A DNA stretch of 64,000 bases. It comes from Opitutaceae bacterium EW11. GTDB taxonomy: Bacteria; Verrucomicrobiota; Verrucomicrobiia; Opitutales; Opitutaceae. The translations under genes were made by a program, and so were the position numbers. Below are positions 41,462 to 50,935 of this stretch, one piece after another. Under the pieces are notes generated by a model that saw only the letters and a program-made list of their open reading frames with translations, had not been told where the DNA came from and made no database searches. The stretch is from the NCBI GenBank assembly GCA_003054665.1, contig QAYY01000001.1:981501-1045500 (forward strand). Reading direction: 5' to 3'. Each line of letters starts with the position of its first letter. Positions within the stretch are counted from its first letter, which is position 1.

Positions 41462-44293
41462 TTAGAACTGCTTCTCGAGGCGAACGTGCCAGAAGGCCGG
41501 CTCGACCGTGTTGATGCCGGCCGTCGTTCCTGTGCCGTCCATGGGATCAACAGGTCCCTTGGCGTCGAAGACGTTGTTCACGCCCACGGTGACCTCGATA
41601 CCGCGGAAGCCGCGATAGGTGACGGACACGTTGGTCGTGTACTGCGGCTTGACGGTGTAATGGGCATAAACCGAGTCACCCATATCGTACCAGCTGCCGA
41701 GGAGGAGCGAGCGCTGACGTTTGCCGCGGTAGACCTCGAAGAGGTTGACCGCCCAATCGCCCTTGCGCCAGTTGATCTGCGCGGTGCCGTTCCAGCGGGC
41801 ATTCAGGTAGGAACCCACCAGGTTGCTGCCGTCGACAGACGTCTCGTTGATCCAGGTCGCGTTGGCGGCGACGTACAGATTGCCGAGATTGTTCGTCTTC
41901 CAGAGATAGCTGGCACCGAGATCCGCGCCGCGGTATTCGCCGCGAGCAACGTTCACGTAGTCGTCGCGGATATACAGCACTTCGTTGGTTGCCGGGTCGC
42001 GAACGACCTTGCCTGCGAAGAGCGGGTTACCCGTAGCCGCACCGGTGAAGAACTCGGAGTAGCTGTACAGATCGCTCAGCTGAACCAGAAGGTCCTTCTG
42101 CTGGAAGTGGAAGTAGTCGAGCGTGAGCTCCAGGCCCTTGAGTTTGCCCTCGGGCGCGAAAACCACACCACCGTACCACGTATCCGTCAGCTCAGGATGG
42201 AGGTTGCGGTTACCAGCAACCACGGTCTGCACCTGGTCGATCTTGCTTCCGGTGACCGGATCCGTCGCCTGGTACGACGAGAACGTCGTCTGGGAAGACG
42301 TGAACAGGTAAGCGAGGTCGGGGGCCTTGAAGGACTTCGCGTAGGAAGCACGGAAAGCCAGCCAGGTGAACGGCGAGTATTTGACGCCGATCTTCGGACG
42401 AGCGCGCTTGGCGAAGCCCGGATCGCTGTAGCTCTCATAGCGAGCCGCAAGCTGGGCTTCCAACGAGTTGACAAAGCGCATTCCCTTCAGGATCGGAACA
42501 TCCAACTCGGCGAAGATCGAAGTCACACGGCGATCGCCGAAGCTGCTGGTGCCCTCGCTGCCGCCGAGGATATTGCCCGTGGCATTGAGATCGGACTGGA
42601 TCTTGCCGAACGACTCGTTGCGGTGTTCACCGCCGAGACCGAGCTGAAGCGGACCCGCGGGCAGTTGGAAGATCGGGCCAGACGTCTGGAAGTCATAGCT
42701 CGTGTATTTGATGAAGGCTGACGTCGGATTCTCGACCTCGAGGAAGTCGGCCATCGCCTTTTCATTCCAGCCGAACCAGTTGAAGTAGACGCGATCATTC
42801 TGCGGCGTCGCAGGGTTCCAGGCCAGGGATCCGTCACCGTTGCGGGTCAAGCCCATCAAGGCCTGCTGCATACGATAGTCCGGGATCGTGCCGCGGTTCA
42901 GGTTGTTGACGTCGTTCTTGCTGTAGACGACTGCCGATTCCCAGGTCCAGCCTTCGAGGGCGGAAATGTTGCCCTTCAGGCCGGCGAGGACGCGCGGGGT
43001 GTCGGAAGTGACGTCGCTGATACGAGCACCGTTCTCGACCATGCGGCGACGGCCGTTGGAAATATCGACGCCCCACGGATTGTACTTGTTGTACGCCGGG
43101 ATGATCATTCCCACGCCGGGCGAGAGGCCCCACGAGGTCTCGATGTCAGCCGGAGTCGCCGCCGAATAAACGAGGCTGTGAGTGCGGTTGAACGAGAGTT
43201 CCGCAAAAGCCGAGAGGTCAGGCGTGAACTCGAAGTCCGCACGCGTGTACATCGCGTACTTTTCCATTTCCGGGAAAAGACCGTTCGACTCGTTGTAGTT
43301 GTAGTAATTCGGAGACCTCGTCGCCGCCGCAGTCGTCGGATTGTCCGTGGGAGTGGCAAAGCTGCGCAGGCCAACTCCGGGAACCCGGACGTAGCCCGGA
43401 TAACCACGAGAAGAACGGTTATCGCCGATGTAGCCGTCGGAAACAGGATCCGTCAGACCGGCATCCTTGAGGTAGGCGTCAACCGAGGAGAAACCCGCAG
43501 CCTGATAGCCTTCGATGATGTACTTCGGATTCGCTTGCTGGCCAACCGAGGTTTTGTCCACGTTGGCGGCGCTGGGGACGTCGCGCGAGAAGACGGCGTT
43601 GCGCTTCTCATAGCTGATCGAAGTGGAAACGGACATCTTGCCCGAAACAGCTCCGACCATGGCGGACGCTTTCCGCATCAAGCCGTCGGTGTTGAAGTAA
43701 TTGCCGATCTCGGTGCTGACGTTCAGCCCCTGGTAGTCCTTGCGTAGGATGAAATTCACTACACCAGCCACGGCATCGGAACCGTACAGAGCGGAACCGC
43801 CATCCTTCAGAATTTCGACGCGCTCGATCGCAGCTTCCGGAATGCTGTTCAGGTCGAACATCGTCTGGAAACCGTTGAAACCCGGCACGGCGTAGGGCAC
43901 CGCACGCCGTCCGTTGATCAGGACGAGCGTCGAGTTGTTGCCCAGGCTGCGCAGGTTGACCGTGCTCACGCCAGGCGTGAAGCTCGTGCCGGAATCGGTC
44001 GGCGTCAGAGCCTGGCCGCTATTGAACGGCATGGCCCGGATGGCTTCGCCCACGGTGGTGAAACCTTGGACCTGCATGTCCTGGAACGTAATCGCCTGGA
44101 CCGGGCTGACCGACTCGGCGTCGACGCGCTTGATACGCGAGCCCGTGACCTCGAACTTTTCGAGTTTCTGCGGTTCGTCGTCTTTTTTGGTGGAAGCAGC
44201 GTCCTGCGCGTAGGCAGACACCGCGAAGAGCACGGACGATGCTCCCGCTGACAGCGCAAACGCCGTCAGCCTCTGTGAGCGAGACTTGCTCAT
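41462..44293 (-). CDS. TonB-dependent outer-membrane receptor
   Basis: 943 residues from ATG 44293 (MSKSRSQRLTAFALSAGASS); a longer frame upstream is not signal-like. After the signal peptide (ending AYAQ) comes KLEKFEVTGSRIKRVDAES, then the plug with VGEAIRAMPFNSGQ, VNLRSLGNNSTLVLINGRRA and IPEAAIERVEILKDGGSALYGSDAVAGVVNFILRK. The barrel is Tyr/Asn-rich and ends in HVRLEKQF. It is divergent from the XdhC/MocA pair, which may hint at a purine-like or molybdate-related ligand, but this is weak. Codon use and start resemble the first receptor. Confidence 0.95.
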   Translation of the reverse strand: MSKSRSQRLTAFALSAGASSVLFAVSAYAQDAASTKKDDEPQKLEKFEVTGSRIKRVDAESVSPVQAITFQDMQVQGFTTVGEAIRAMPFNSGQALTPTDSGTSFTPGVSTVNLRSLGNNSTLVLINGRRAVPYAVPGFNGFQTMFDLNSIPEAAIERVEILKDGGSALYGSDAVAGVVNFILRKDYQGLNVSTEIGNYFNTDGLMRKASAMVGAVSGKMSVSTSISYEKRNAVFSRDVPSAANVDKTSVGQQANPKYIIEGYQAAGFSSVDAYLKDAGLTDPVSDGYIGDNRSSRGYPGYVRVPGVGLRSFATPTDNPTTAAATRSPNYYNYNESNGLFPEMEKYAMYTRADFEFTPDLSAFAELSFNRTHSLVYSAATPADIETSWGLSPGVGMIIPAYNKYNPWGVDISNGRRRMVENGARISDVTSDTPRVLAGLKGNISALEGWTWESAVVYSKNDVNNLNRGTIPDYRMQQALMGLTRNGDGSLAWNPATPQNDRVYFNWFGWNEKAMADFLEVENPTSAFIKYTSYDFQTSGPIFQLPAGPLQLGLGGEHRNESFGKIQSDLNATGNILGGSEGTSSFGDRRVTSIFAELDVPILKGMRFVNSLEAQLAARYESYSDPGFAKRARPKIGVKYSPFTWLAFRASYAKSFKAPDLAYLFTSSQTTFSSYQATDPVTGSKIDQVQTVVAGNRNLHPELTDTWYGGVVFAPEGKLKGLELTLDYFHFQQKDLLVQLSDLYSYSEFFTGAATGNPLFAGKVVRDPATNEVLYIRDDYVNVARGEYRGADLGASYLWKTNNLGNLYVAANATWINETSVDGSNLVGSYLNARWNGTAQINWRKGDWAVNLFEVYRGKRQRSLLLGSWYDMGDSVYAHYTVKPQYTTNVSVTYRGFRGIEVTVGVNNVFDAKGPVDPMDGTGTTAGINTVEPAFWHVRLEKQF

Positions 44294-44390
44294 AGTTTGT
44301 GGTTGGTTGTGTTGGGTTGCGAAGAGTGCGCTAGATCGCGCCAGCGCGTTGCTCTTGGGCGGACACGTATGCAAATATTGTGCCTGTTTT

Positions 44391-44403
44391 CAATGCAGCA
44401 TTG
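44391..44403. promoter_or_regulatory. Palindrome in the receptor/xdhC divergent region
   Basis: CAATGC-A-GCATTG, perfect 6-bp arms, in an AT-rich stretch 98 bases before the receptor start. Confidence 0.4.
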
Positions 44404-44426
44404 TAGTTCTATAGTGAATTCGTCGC

Positions 44427-44439
44427 GGTTAATTTAACC
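44427..44439. promoter_or_regulatory. Second palindrome in the receptor/xdhC divergent region
   Basis: GGTTAA-T-TTAACC, perfect 6-bp arms, 36 bases centre to centre from the first palindrome and 45 bases before the XdhC start. Spacing and AT content suit regulator binding. Confidence 0.4.
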
Positions 44440-44483
44440 CATTTGTTTAACTAACAGCCTGTCATTTGCCCGGCTGCTCCCTC

Positions 44484-45569
44484 GTGAAAGAGATTCTTAA
44501 CCTACTGGCGGCACTGAAATCCCCTGCGCCTCGCGTTCTCGCCACTCTCGGCAAAGTCGAGGGATCCTCCTACCGACGCGCAGGAGCGCGGTTACTCTGG
44601 AGCCCCAACTCAGCCCGCGTCGGCTCCATCAGCGGCGGCTGCCTGGAGGACGATTTGATCGAGCGCGCCCGCGGCGTTCTCGCATCGGGCACACCGCAAA
44701 CCGTAGTGTACGACACCACCGGCGAAAACGATCTCGTCTGGGGAGTGGGCCTCGGATGCCACGGCGTCGTGACTGTCTTGCTCGAGACGGTGCGGCAGCC
44801 TGCTGCCCAATGGTTGCTTCTCGAAGAGGCATGGAAGGCCCGCAGGCCGGTCAGCTTCGTCACCGTGATCAGCGCGCCATCGGCGGAGTGGCTGGGCACC
44901 TGGATGGCGTATGCCGACGCAGACAACCTGACGACCCGAGGACCGGAACTCCCTGGCCTGGAGCGCCTGGCAGCACAGTGCCTTCTCTCGGAAACGTCCC
45001 GAACGGTGGCGATCGACACACCCCGAGGGCGCGCCGAGGTCTTCTGTGAATACCTGCCGTGCCCGTTATCGCTCACGGTCTTCGGCGCCGGAGACGATGC
45101 GAAGCCCCTTGTGCGTCTCGCGAAAGAACTCGGCTGGCAGATACGCGTCGCAGACCCGCGTCCCGCGTATGCCAAACCGGAGCGTTTCCCCGAGGCCGAC
45201 GAGGTGCGGGCGATCGCCGCCGAAGACGCCGCCAACCTCTCGTGGGACAGCCGATGTGTGGCGGTGGCCATGACCCATCACTACCGCTACGACACGCCGA
45301 TCCTCCGCGCCATGCTTCCTCTCGGACTTCCCTACCTCGGGCTGCTCGGGCCGAAAAAACGCGCGGAACGCATTCTCGACGATCTCGCGGGCCAAGGCAT
45401 CAGGCCAACCTCCGAGATGCTCGCGAGATTCCATGCCCCCGTGGGCCTCGACTTGGGCGGCAACTCGCCGGAAGAGGTCGCCTATTCTATTCTGGCAGAG
45501 ATCCAGACGGTTTTGAATCGGCGCGACGGGCGTCCACTTCGGGAGCGAACTCAACCAATTCACGGGTAG
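44484..45569 (+). CDS. xdhC: XdhC/CoxI-family molybdenum-hydroxylase maturation protein
   Basis: 361 residues from GTG 44484; a TTG at 44466 is the other option. The N-terminal XdhC/CoxI domain shows VLATLGKVEGSSYRRAGARLLW, GSISGGCLEDDLIERARGVL and GLGCHGVVTVLLE. The C-terminal Rossmann domain shows LTVFGAGDDAKPLVRLAKELGWQIRVADPRPAYA and LPYLGLLGPKKRAERIL. The family binds and sulfurates molybdenum cofactor for xanthine or CO dehydrogenase-type enzymes. It is followed after 33 bases by the MocA-like gene; the hydroxylase itself is not in the window. Confidence 0.92.
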   Translation: MKEILNLLAALKSPAPRVLATLGKVEGSSYRRAGARLLWSPNSARVGSISGGCLEDDLIERARGVLASGTPQTVVYDTTGENDLVWGVGLGCHGVVTVLLETVRQPAAQWLLLEEAWKARRPVSFVTVISAPSAEWLGTWMAYADADNLTTRGPELPGLERLAAQCLLSETSRTVAIDTPRGRAEVFCEYLPCPLSLTVFGAGDDAKPLVRLAKELGWQIRVADPRPAYAKPERFPEADEVRAIAAEDAANLSWDSRCVAVAMTHHYRYDTPILRAMLPLGLPYLGLLGPKKRAERILDDLAGQGIRPTSEMLARFHAPVGLDLGGNSPEEVAYSILAEIQTVLNRRDGRPLRERTQPIHG

Positions 45570-45602
45570 TTTGCCTCTTTTCCGGCGGCATCCACCACTT
45601 CT

Positions 45603-46238
45603 ATGCACGACGCAACATCCGCACCTTCCTTGCGCGTCGGCATTGTCGTGCTTGCGGCGGGCGCCTCGAGCCGCATGGGGAAGCCCAAGCCGCTCCTGCC
45701 CATCGAAGGCCAACCGCTCGCCGTGCGCGCCGCCCGCGCCTCTTTGGAAGCCAAGACGGACTGCGTCGTCTTCGTTCTCGGCTGCGCCGCCGACTCGGTC
45801 GCTCCCGTCCTTGCGCCCTGGCCCGTATCGATCCTGCGCAACGACCGCTGGAACGACGGTATCGGGTCTTCGATACGTTGCGGAATCCAGGCGCTCAGCC
45901 AATTCCAGCCTCTTCTCGACGGCGCTCTCATCACGCTGTGCGATCAGCCCGGGCTGACGTCCGCCGCGATTCGACGTCTGATCGACGCATTTAGCGGGCC
46001 CCAAGGGCTGGTGGCGGCACGCTACTTGGGTGCCGTCGGTGCCCCCGCGATCTTTGGGAGGGACTATTTCCCCGAGCTGCTGAGCCTCCCACCAGATGCC
46101 GGCGCCCAGCGCGTACTCAAAAAACACTCCGACATCATGGTTCCCGTGGATCTCCCGGATTTGGCCGTGGATCTCGACACGCCCGACGACTATCGGCGTT
46201 GCACCGAGAAAAGAGAGCCGCCGGGAACCTTTCCCTAG
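45603..46238 (+). CDS. mocA: Molybdenum cofactor cytidylyltransferase-like NTP transferase
   Basis: 211 residues. The nucleotide-binding start GIVVLAAGASSRMGKPKPLLPIEGQPL and the later DGALITLCDQPGLTSAAIRRLIDAF, YLGAVGAPAIFGRDYFPELLSLPPDAGAQRVLKK and DLPDLAVDLDTPDDYRR match MocA/MobA-type enzymes. These attach CMP or GMP to molybdopterin. With XdhC in front it most likely makes the cytosine form used by xanthine-dehydrogenase-like enzymes. No signal or membrane segment. Confidence 0.92.
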   Translation: MHDATSAPSLRVGIVVLAAGASSRMGKPKPLLPIEGQPLAVRAARASLEAKTDCVVFVLGCAADSVAPVLAPWPVSILRNDRWNDGIGSSIRCGIQALSQFQPLLDGALITLCDQPGLTSAAIRRLIDAFSGPQGLVAARYLGAVGAPAIFGRDYFPELLSLPPDAGAQRVLKKHSDIMVPVDLPDLAVDLDTPDDYRRCTEKREPPGTFP

Positions 46239-46590
46239 AAGGTGCACAGCAAGGAGCTGGGGAGCACCTTGTTCCCCTCCGAGCACGCACCTGATAGCGG
46301 ATTCCGCCCGGTGCCAGGGAGCAGACCCCGGCTCCCGCCACATCACCAGGAATGCGCATCCAATTGTTGGGTACACTTTGAGTAGGCAGCCGCACGCCTT
46401 GATGCAACTCGCTCGCTAGCAGTCTACATTCAATCCGTTTTCAATCTTTTCGTACTCTTTGCTTGCTGAAGCGAAAGAGCGGGGTAGATAAGCGTCCCCA
46501 TGTCGGCGGGTTTGCCTGTCTCAAACGCGCAACCACAACGGCGAGCCTAACGCCGTCCGTGCTCCTCTTTCCCCGTCTGCCTTTCGCGCC
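46239..46590. other. Gap of 352 bases without a gene
   Basis: Contains two inverted repeats, AAGGTGC/GCACCTT (46239-46270) directly after the mocA stop and GGGAGC/GCTCCC (46317-46336), neither with a T-run. The rest shows no coding pattern; the promoter of the next gene is expected here. Confidence 0.45.
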
Positions 46591-48708
46591 ATGAACAGCC
46601 TGCACCACCAATACCCGCAGCTCAGCCGATTCGTGCGAGGTGCGGCCATTCGTCAAACCGGCCGACCCACGCGATCCCTTCCGGGATCGCCGCGGGCCCG
46701 GTTTTTCTCCCTGCCAGTACTCGCAGTCGTCGGAGCCACACTGTGCTGCCCCACCGTCCGGGGCGGTCCCGACCAGGCCGAGGTGCTCGCGTGGCTCAAC
46801 AGCACTCAGGCGGGGCGCGTCAGTTTCAGCCGCATCGAGATGGAGTCGCTCACCAACTCCGAGGGCGTATCGACCCTTCACTTTCAGGCGATGGGGCATG
46901 CGACGGAGACACTGTATTCGAAGATGAATACCAGCTACTACTTCGAACACGGGCTCAACCTCGACGTGGACAAACTCACCGCCAGTCGGGCGTATCTGGA
47001 AGGGGAAGACGGCAAGACACTTCTCCAGCGCCTGGGCGCAACGGAGCCGCTGGACCTTCGCGCCATCACGGTGCTGAGACAATCGACGCCCGCGGGATCC
47101 GCGTTTGCCTATGCAGGACAAGCCACGGCGCGACGGGAAAACGGCGCCTGGGTGTTTGCCGACCTGGGAAGCGGCTTTGTGTTTGCCGCCCCGTCGGGCG
47201 ATCGGCTGCGGTCCTTCGAAGGTCGGGTGTTCGTGGCAGGGCGCTCACGAGACGACCAAACGCTCCGTCGGCTCGCTGCCGAGCAGGTGGAGTTCACAGA
47301 GCGTCTGGTTGCGGCACGCGCCGAATTGGCGGAGGAACGACGGCTCGACCAGAACACCGAGCTCACTGCCTTTCTCTCTCCGCTCAAACCCGGAACGTTT
47401 TTTGTCGGCCAGGTGTTTCCCGACAACGGAGGCCAACCGGGCGCGGTGATTCTCGAGATCGTGAGCCTCAACCGCGGCGCCCGAAAGCTGGTCGCGCGAT
47501 TCCGCAACGACGGCGGCTGGCTCGATACGCGCTCGGTGGTGGGCACGTGGCCGGAAAAACCCTCCTCCGATTCGCTGGCCATCCAGCTGCAGAGCACCGA
47601 ACCCAACGATTGGATCGTGCACGGAGGTCCGATCCTGGGCTACACCGGCGCGCTGGAGTTCAACGGGCAGATCGCCGCCGACGGCACGTTCACCGCGGCG
47701 GGATGCAAGCTGCGGATCCAGATGATGCCCATGTCAGAGAGCGGCCTCGCGAAATTCCGCGCGATTTGCGTCGCCTATCGGCAGAAGCTTCTGACGCCGA
47801 CCCAGCCGGGCATCGTCTACCGGGGAGAAGCTCGCGCGCGCACCGGTTCCGACAGTTGTCCGATCCAGATTCGCTTTACCGAGCAAGACCCCGGCCGGAT
47901 GAGCGTCGCGGCAATCCTCGAGTCGCCGACCGGGGCCGCGTTTTCGCGCGCCCTTCGCGGCAATCTGATTGAGAACTCGCACCGGGCCGAGAACCGGCCG
48001 ATCCGGTTGACGCTTTTTCCGATCGATTCGGTCCGCTCCGCCCCGGCCAACTCCATCTTCGCCTATGCCCGCGACCTTGCGATGGAGCTCTCGGTTGAAG
48101 GCGATACCCTGAGCGGCAAGGACGAGAATTTCGTCTACCGCCTCACACGCGTTTCCCCAGAACCGCGACCAGTCCCGGAGTCGGCCATTCCCGACACGCC
48201 GCCGACAATTGTCGCACTCCCTCCGGGTGCAAAGGAGCCCCCGTTCCCACGACGTCCCGGCTTGTATGCTCTCGTGGAAGGCAAGTGGCTGCCGCTTCCG
48301 CGAAACCAGGCGCGCAAAGTTGAATACGAGGAAACGAAACCTGCCGACGTCGCCTCCGGCAAACCGATGGTGGAAGTCGTCTTCACCGGCACCGATCCGC
48401 GCCCGGTCCTGCCGCGCGATTCGGTGCGGCTGGCCTATCGAGGGGCGCCGCCGGCTCAACCGGAAGGGGTGCCCGATAACTTCCCCGTGGCGGAGGCCTC
48501 CCGTTCGTTTCTGACCGTCGACGGCATTCGCCACGCACCGCTGGACGCCATCCTCAGCGACGTCTACGGCTTCGCGCCGATCAACACCGTTCCGCTCCTT
48601 TCGGAGTGGAAGGAAAAGGACCTGCTAGTGATCCACACGCGCGATCTGGTTCCGAGCACCTACGCCGTGGCCATCGGCAGCGAGTGCTACGAGTACGAGG
48701 TGAAATAA
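46591..48708 (+). CDS. Large exported protein of unknown function
   Basis: 705 residues. A long basic N-terminus precedes a hydrophobic segment (FFSLPVLAVVGATLCCPTVRGG), so a signal peptide or anchor is likely; a later start inside the first 35 residues is possible. The body begins AEVLAWLNSTQAGRVSFSRIEMESLTN and contains an all-beta region with YKVG-like strands, a helical segment (AEQVEFTERLVAARAELAEERR) and two related beta stretches around IHGGP-like VHGGPILGYTGALEFNGQIAADGTFTAAG and GIVYRGEARA. The C-terminus has a Pro-rich linker and VRLAYRGAPPAQPEG. I do not recognise a family. It is alone between mocA and convergent purK. Confidence 0.75.
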   Translation: MNSLHHQYPQLSRFVRGAAIRQTGRPTRSLPGSPRARFFSLPVLAVVGATLCCPTVRGGPDQAEVLAWLNSTQAGRVSFSRIEMESLTNSEGVSTLHFQAMGHATETLYSKMNTSYYFEHGLNLDVDKLTASRAYLEGEDGKTLLQRLGATEPLDLRAITVLRQSTPAGSAFAYAGQATARRENGAWVFADLGSGFVFAAPSGDRLRSFEGRVFVAGRSRDDQTLRRLAAEQVEFTERLVAARAELAEERRLDQNTELTAFLSPLKPGTFFVGQVFPDNGGQPGAVILEIVSLNRGARKLVARFRNDGGWLDTRSVVGTWPEKPSSDSLAIQLQSTEPNDWIVHGGPILGYTGALEFNGQIAADGTFTAAGCKLRIQMMPMSESGLAKFRAICVAYRQKLLTPTQPGIVYRGEARARTGSDSCPIQIRFTEQDPGRMSVAAILESPTGAAFSRALRGNLIENSHRAENRPIRLTLFPIDSVRSAPANSIFAYARDLAMELSVEGDTLSGKDENFVYRLTRVSPEPRPVPESAIPDTPPTIVALPPGAKEPPFPRRPGLYALVEGKWLPLPRNQARKVEYEETKPADVASGKPMVEVVFTGTDPRPVLPRDSVRLAYRGAPPAQPEGVPDNFPVAEASRSFLTVDGIRHAPLDAILSDVYGFAPINTVPLLSEWKEKDLLVIHTRDLVPSTYAVAIGSECYEYEVK

Positions 48709-48843
48709 CGCACCTCCGTACGCGGGGTGTCTTTCAATCCGCGCTCACGGAGCGCGCCACGCCTCGAAAACGCCTGGCATCGCGGATCGCCAGGCCGACT
48801 GCATCTCCGCGGGGGACTCAAACCGCCGCGCGACCGGAACGGC

Positions 48844-49995
48844 TCAGCTTCGTCCCGACAGTTTGGCTTTCAGCTCCCGTGCGTTGTCGAGGGCGCGATT
48901 CGCGTCGTCGGCACAGACCGTGAAGTGCCCCATTTTCCGCCCGATCTTCGGCTCCGCTTTGCCGTAGAGGTGAAGCTTCGCCCTAGGCGCCTCCAGCACG
49001 GCGGCCCAGTTTGGCGGCGCTGCGACTTGGCCTTCACGCCACTTCCAAGCTTCGCCGAGAATGTTCACCATCGCGACCGGTGACGAGAGCGAGACATCGC
49101 CGAGAGGCAGACCACAGATGGCGCGCACGTGCTGTTCGAACTGGGACGTCACGCAAGCGTCGATCGTGTAGTGGCCGGAGTCGTGCGGTCGTGGGGCGAG
49201 TTCGTTGACGAGGATCTCCCCGCGATCGGTGAGAAACATCTCGACCGCCAGAAGGCCCACGACGTTGAGCTTTGCCGCGATGGCTTTGGCCAGGTTCTCC
49301 GCTTCCACACGAACGACGTCGCTGATCCGCGCAGGCGCGATCGAAAAATCTAGGACGCCTTTCGTGTGGATGTTCTCGGCCACAGGGAAGGCCCGCAGGT
49401 CGCCCGCTTCCGTCCGCGCGACGATGACCGAGAGCTCGCATTTGAAGTCGACGTATTTCTCCACCACCGCGCGTTGTTTGGCGAACGCGGCCACGGCATG
49501 CTCAGCGGTCACCGCATCGGTGACCTTCATCTGACCTTTCCCTTCGGAACCGAAGTCGGCGGTCTTCACGATGCAAGGCGTACCCATCCTCCGGATACCC
49601 GCATGGAGATCGTCTCCTGCCTCGACCTCCGTGAACGGCACGTGCGGGAAGCCGTTCTTCCGCAGCCAGGTTTTTTCGCGCATCCGGTTCTGGCAGATTT
49701 CGAGGACGTTCCAGTGCGGATGCAGCTGGCCTATCTTTTCGATGCTCCAGAGCGGTTCGACGGGGACGTTCTCGAACTCGTACGTGACCACGGCACAGCC
49801 TTTGACGAAGGTGGACAGCGCGTCCACCTGGGTGAACGGTGCGTTGAACTCCCGCGCGGCGACCTCGGCGGCGGGGGAACCGGCCGCGGGCTCAAAGACA
49901 TGGACCCGGTATCCGATCCGTTCCGCGGCATGCGCGAGCATTCGGCCCAGTTCGCCGCCACCAAGGATGCCAATCGTCTGACCGGGAGGGATCAT
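48844..49995 (-). CDS. purK: 5-(carboxyamino)imidazole ribonucleotide synthase
   Basis: 383 residues. The ATP-grasp enzyme starts IPPGQTIGILGGGELGRMLAHAAERIGYRVHVFEP and shows FENVP, NRMREKTWLRKNGFPHVPF, GTPCIVKTADFGSEGKGQ, VEKYVDFKCELSVIVART and NELAPRPHDSGHYTIDACVTSQFEQHVRAICGLPLGD. It carboxylates AIR with bicarbonate and ATP in purine synthesis. The product is used by PurE, encoded 191 bases upstream on the same strand. Confidence 0.97.
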   Translation of the reverse strand: MIPPGQTIGILGGGELGRMLAHAAERIGYRVHVFEPAAGSPAAEVAAREFNAPFTQVDALSTFVKGCAVVTYEFENVPVEPLWSIEKIGQLHPHWNVLEICQNRMREKTWLRKNGFPHVPFTEVEAGDDLHAGIRRMGTPCIVKTADFGSEGKGQMKVTDAVTAEHAVAAFAKQRAVVEKYVDFKCELSVIVARTEAGDLRAFPVAENIHTKGVLDFSIAPARISDVVRVEAENLAKAIAAKLNVVGLLAVEMFLTDRGEILVNELAPRPHDSGHYTIDACVTSQFEQHVRAICGLPLGDVSLSSPVAMVNILGEAWKWREGQVAAPPNWAAVLEAPRAKLHLYGKAEPKIGRKMGHFTVCADDANRALDNARELKAKLSGRS

Positions 49996-50186
49996 GCGAG
50001 CCTGGAATTCAGGTCGATGGCGCGGACCGAAACAAGCCGGAAGAACCGGGGCGAAAACCGTGCCAGTTCCGTGGCGCGGGCGCGCAGGCAGGCGGAGCCA
50101 CTGCGGCGCTCGAAACCGACTTGAGCGCCGCTGTGGCGAACGCGAACTCCGGTCGGGAGCTCGCGCTCGTCAAGAAGGGCCGAGCG

Positions 50187-50672
50187 TCAGGGCAGCTTCG
50201 ATTCCGCCACCTTCGCCGTCTGTTGGGCGCGGTAGTCGGAGAGCGCCTTTCTGATCCTCTCGTCGGTGTGGGCCAGGATCGCCGCGCCAAAAAGAGCCGC
50301 ATTGACCGCACCAGGTTTGCCGATCGCAAACGTCGCCACGGGAATACCGCCAGGCATCTGAACGATCGAGAGGAGGGAATCCAATCCTTTCAGGCTCTGC
50401 GATTCCATGGGCACGCCGAGCACCGGAAGCGGCGTGAGCGCGGCCATCACTCCGGCCAGATGCGCCGCGCCACCGGCTCCCGCGATGATCAGCTTCAGCC
50501 CGCGACTTTCGGCGGTCTTGCCGTACTCGAATGCGAGATCCGGGGTGCGGTGCGCGCTGATAACCCGCTTTTCGTAGCTGATGCCAAGTTGGTCCAACGT
50601 CTGAGCAGTGTGTTCGAGCGTCGACCAATCGGACGTACTACCCATGATGATACCGACAAGAGGAGAAGGCAT
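50187..50672 (-). CDS. purE: 5-(carboxyamino)imidazole ribonucleotide mutase
   Basis: 161 residues from ATG 50672 ([26 protein letters not shown]). The class I PurE motifs are [65 protein letters not shown] and [31 protein letters not shown]. It moves the carboxyl group of N5-CAIR to C4, the step after PurK. The 191 bases to purK hold no gene, so both may share a transcript or not. A 263-base gap upstream (50673-50935) contains its promoter. Confidence 0.97.
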   Translation of the reverse strand: MPSPLVGIIMGSTSDWSTLEHTAQTLDQLGISYEKRVISAHRTPDLAFEYGKTAESRGLKLIIAGAGGAAHLAGVMAALTPLPVLGVPMESQSLKGLDSLLSIVQMPGGIPVATFAIGKPGAVNAALFGAAILAHTDERIRKALSDYRAQQTAKVAESKLP

Positions 50673-50935
50673 TGGAACGAGGATGGTTTTACGGTGTGGG
50701 TGAGGGAAGCCGGAAGGTAGGAGGCCGGGGTCGGGGCGCAAGTCGGCCACCGACAAGAAACCTATTTCTTCTCCGCCGGCCGCTTTTCACGGGACCGCTC
50801 CGGTGTCCGATCCCGGGGCGTGTCCAAGTCGGCAACATTGCGCTCCGCCCAGGGGCTGACCTGGGTTCCGACATCCGCCCCGACAAGACCCGGAGACCCG
50901 GCCAGCGGCTGCCAGCCGAGTCTTCGGCAGCTCTG

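Noticed and set aside
46239-46336. tRNA or small RNA in the gap after mocA
   Set aside because: The stems do not form a cloverleaf and there is no T-loop sequence; only simple inverted repeats are present.
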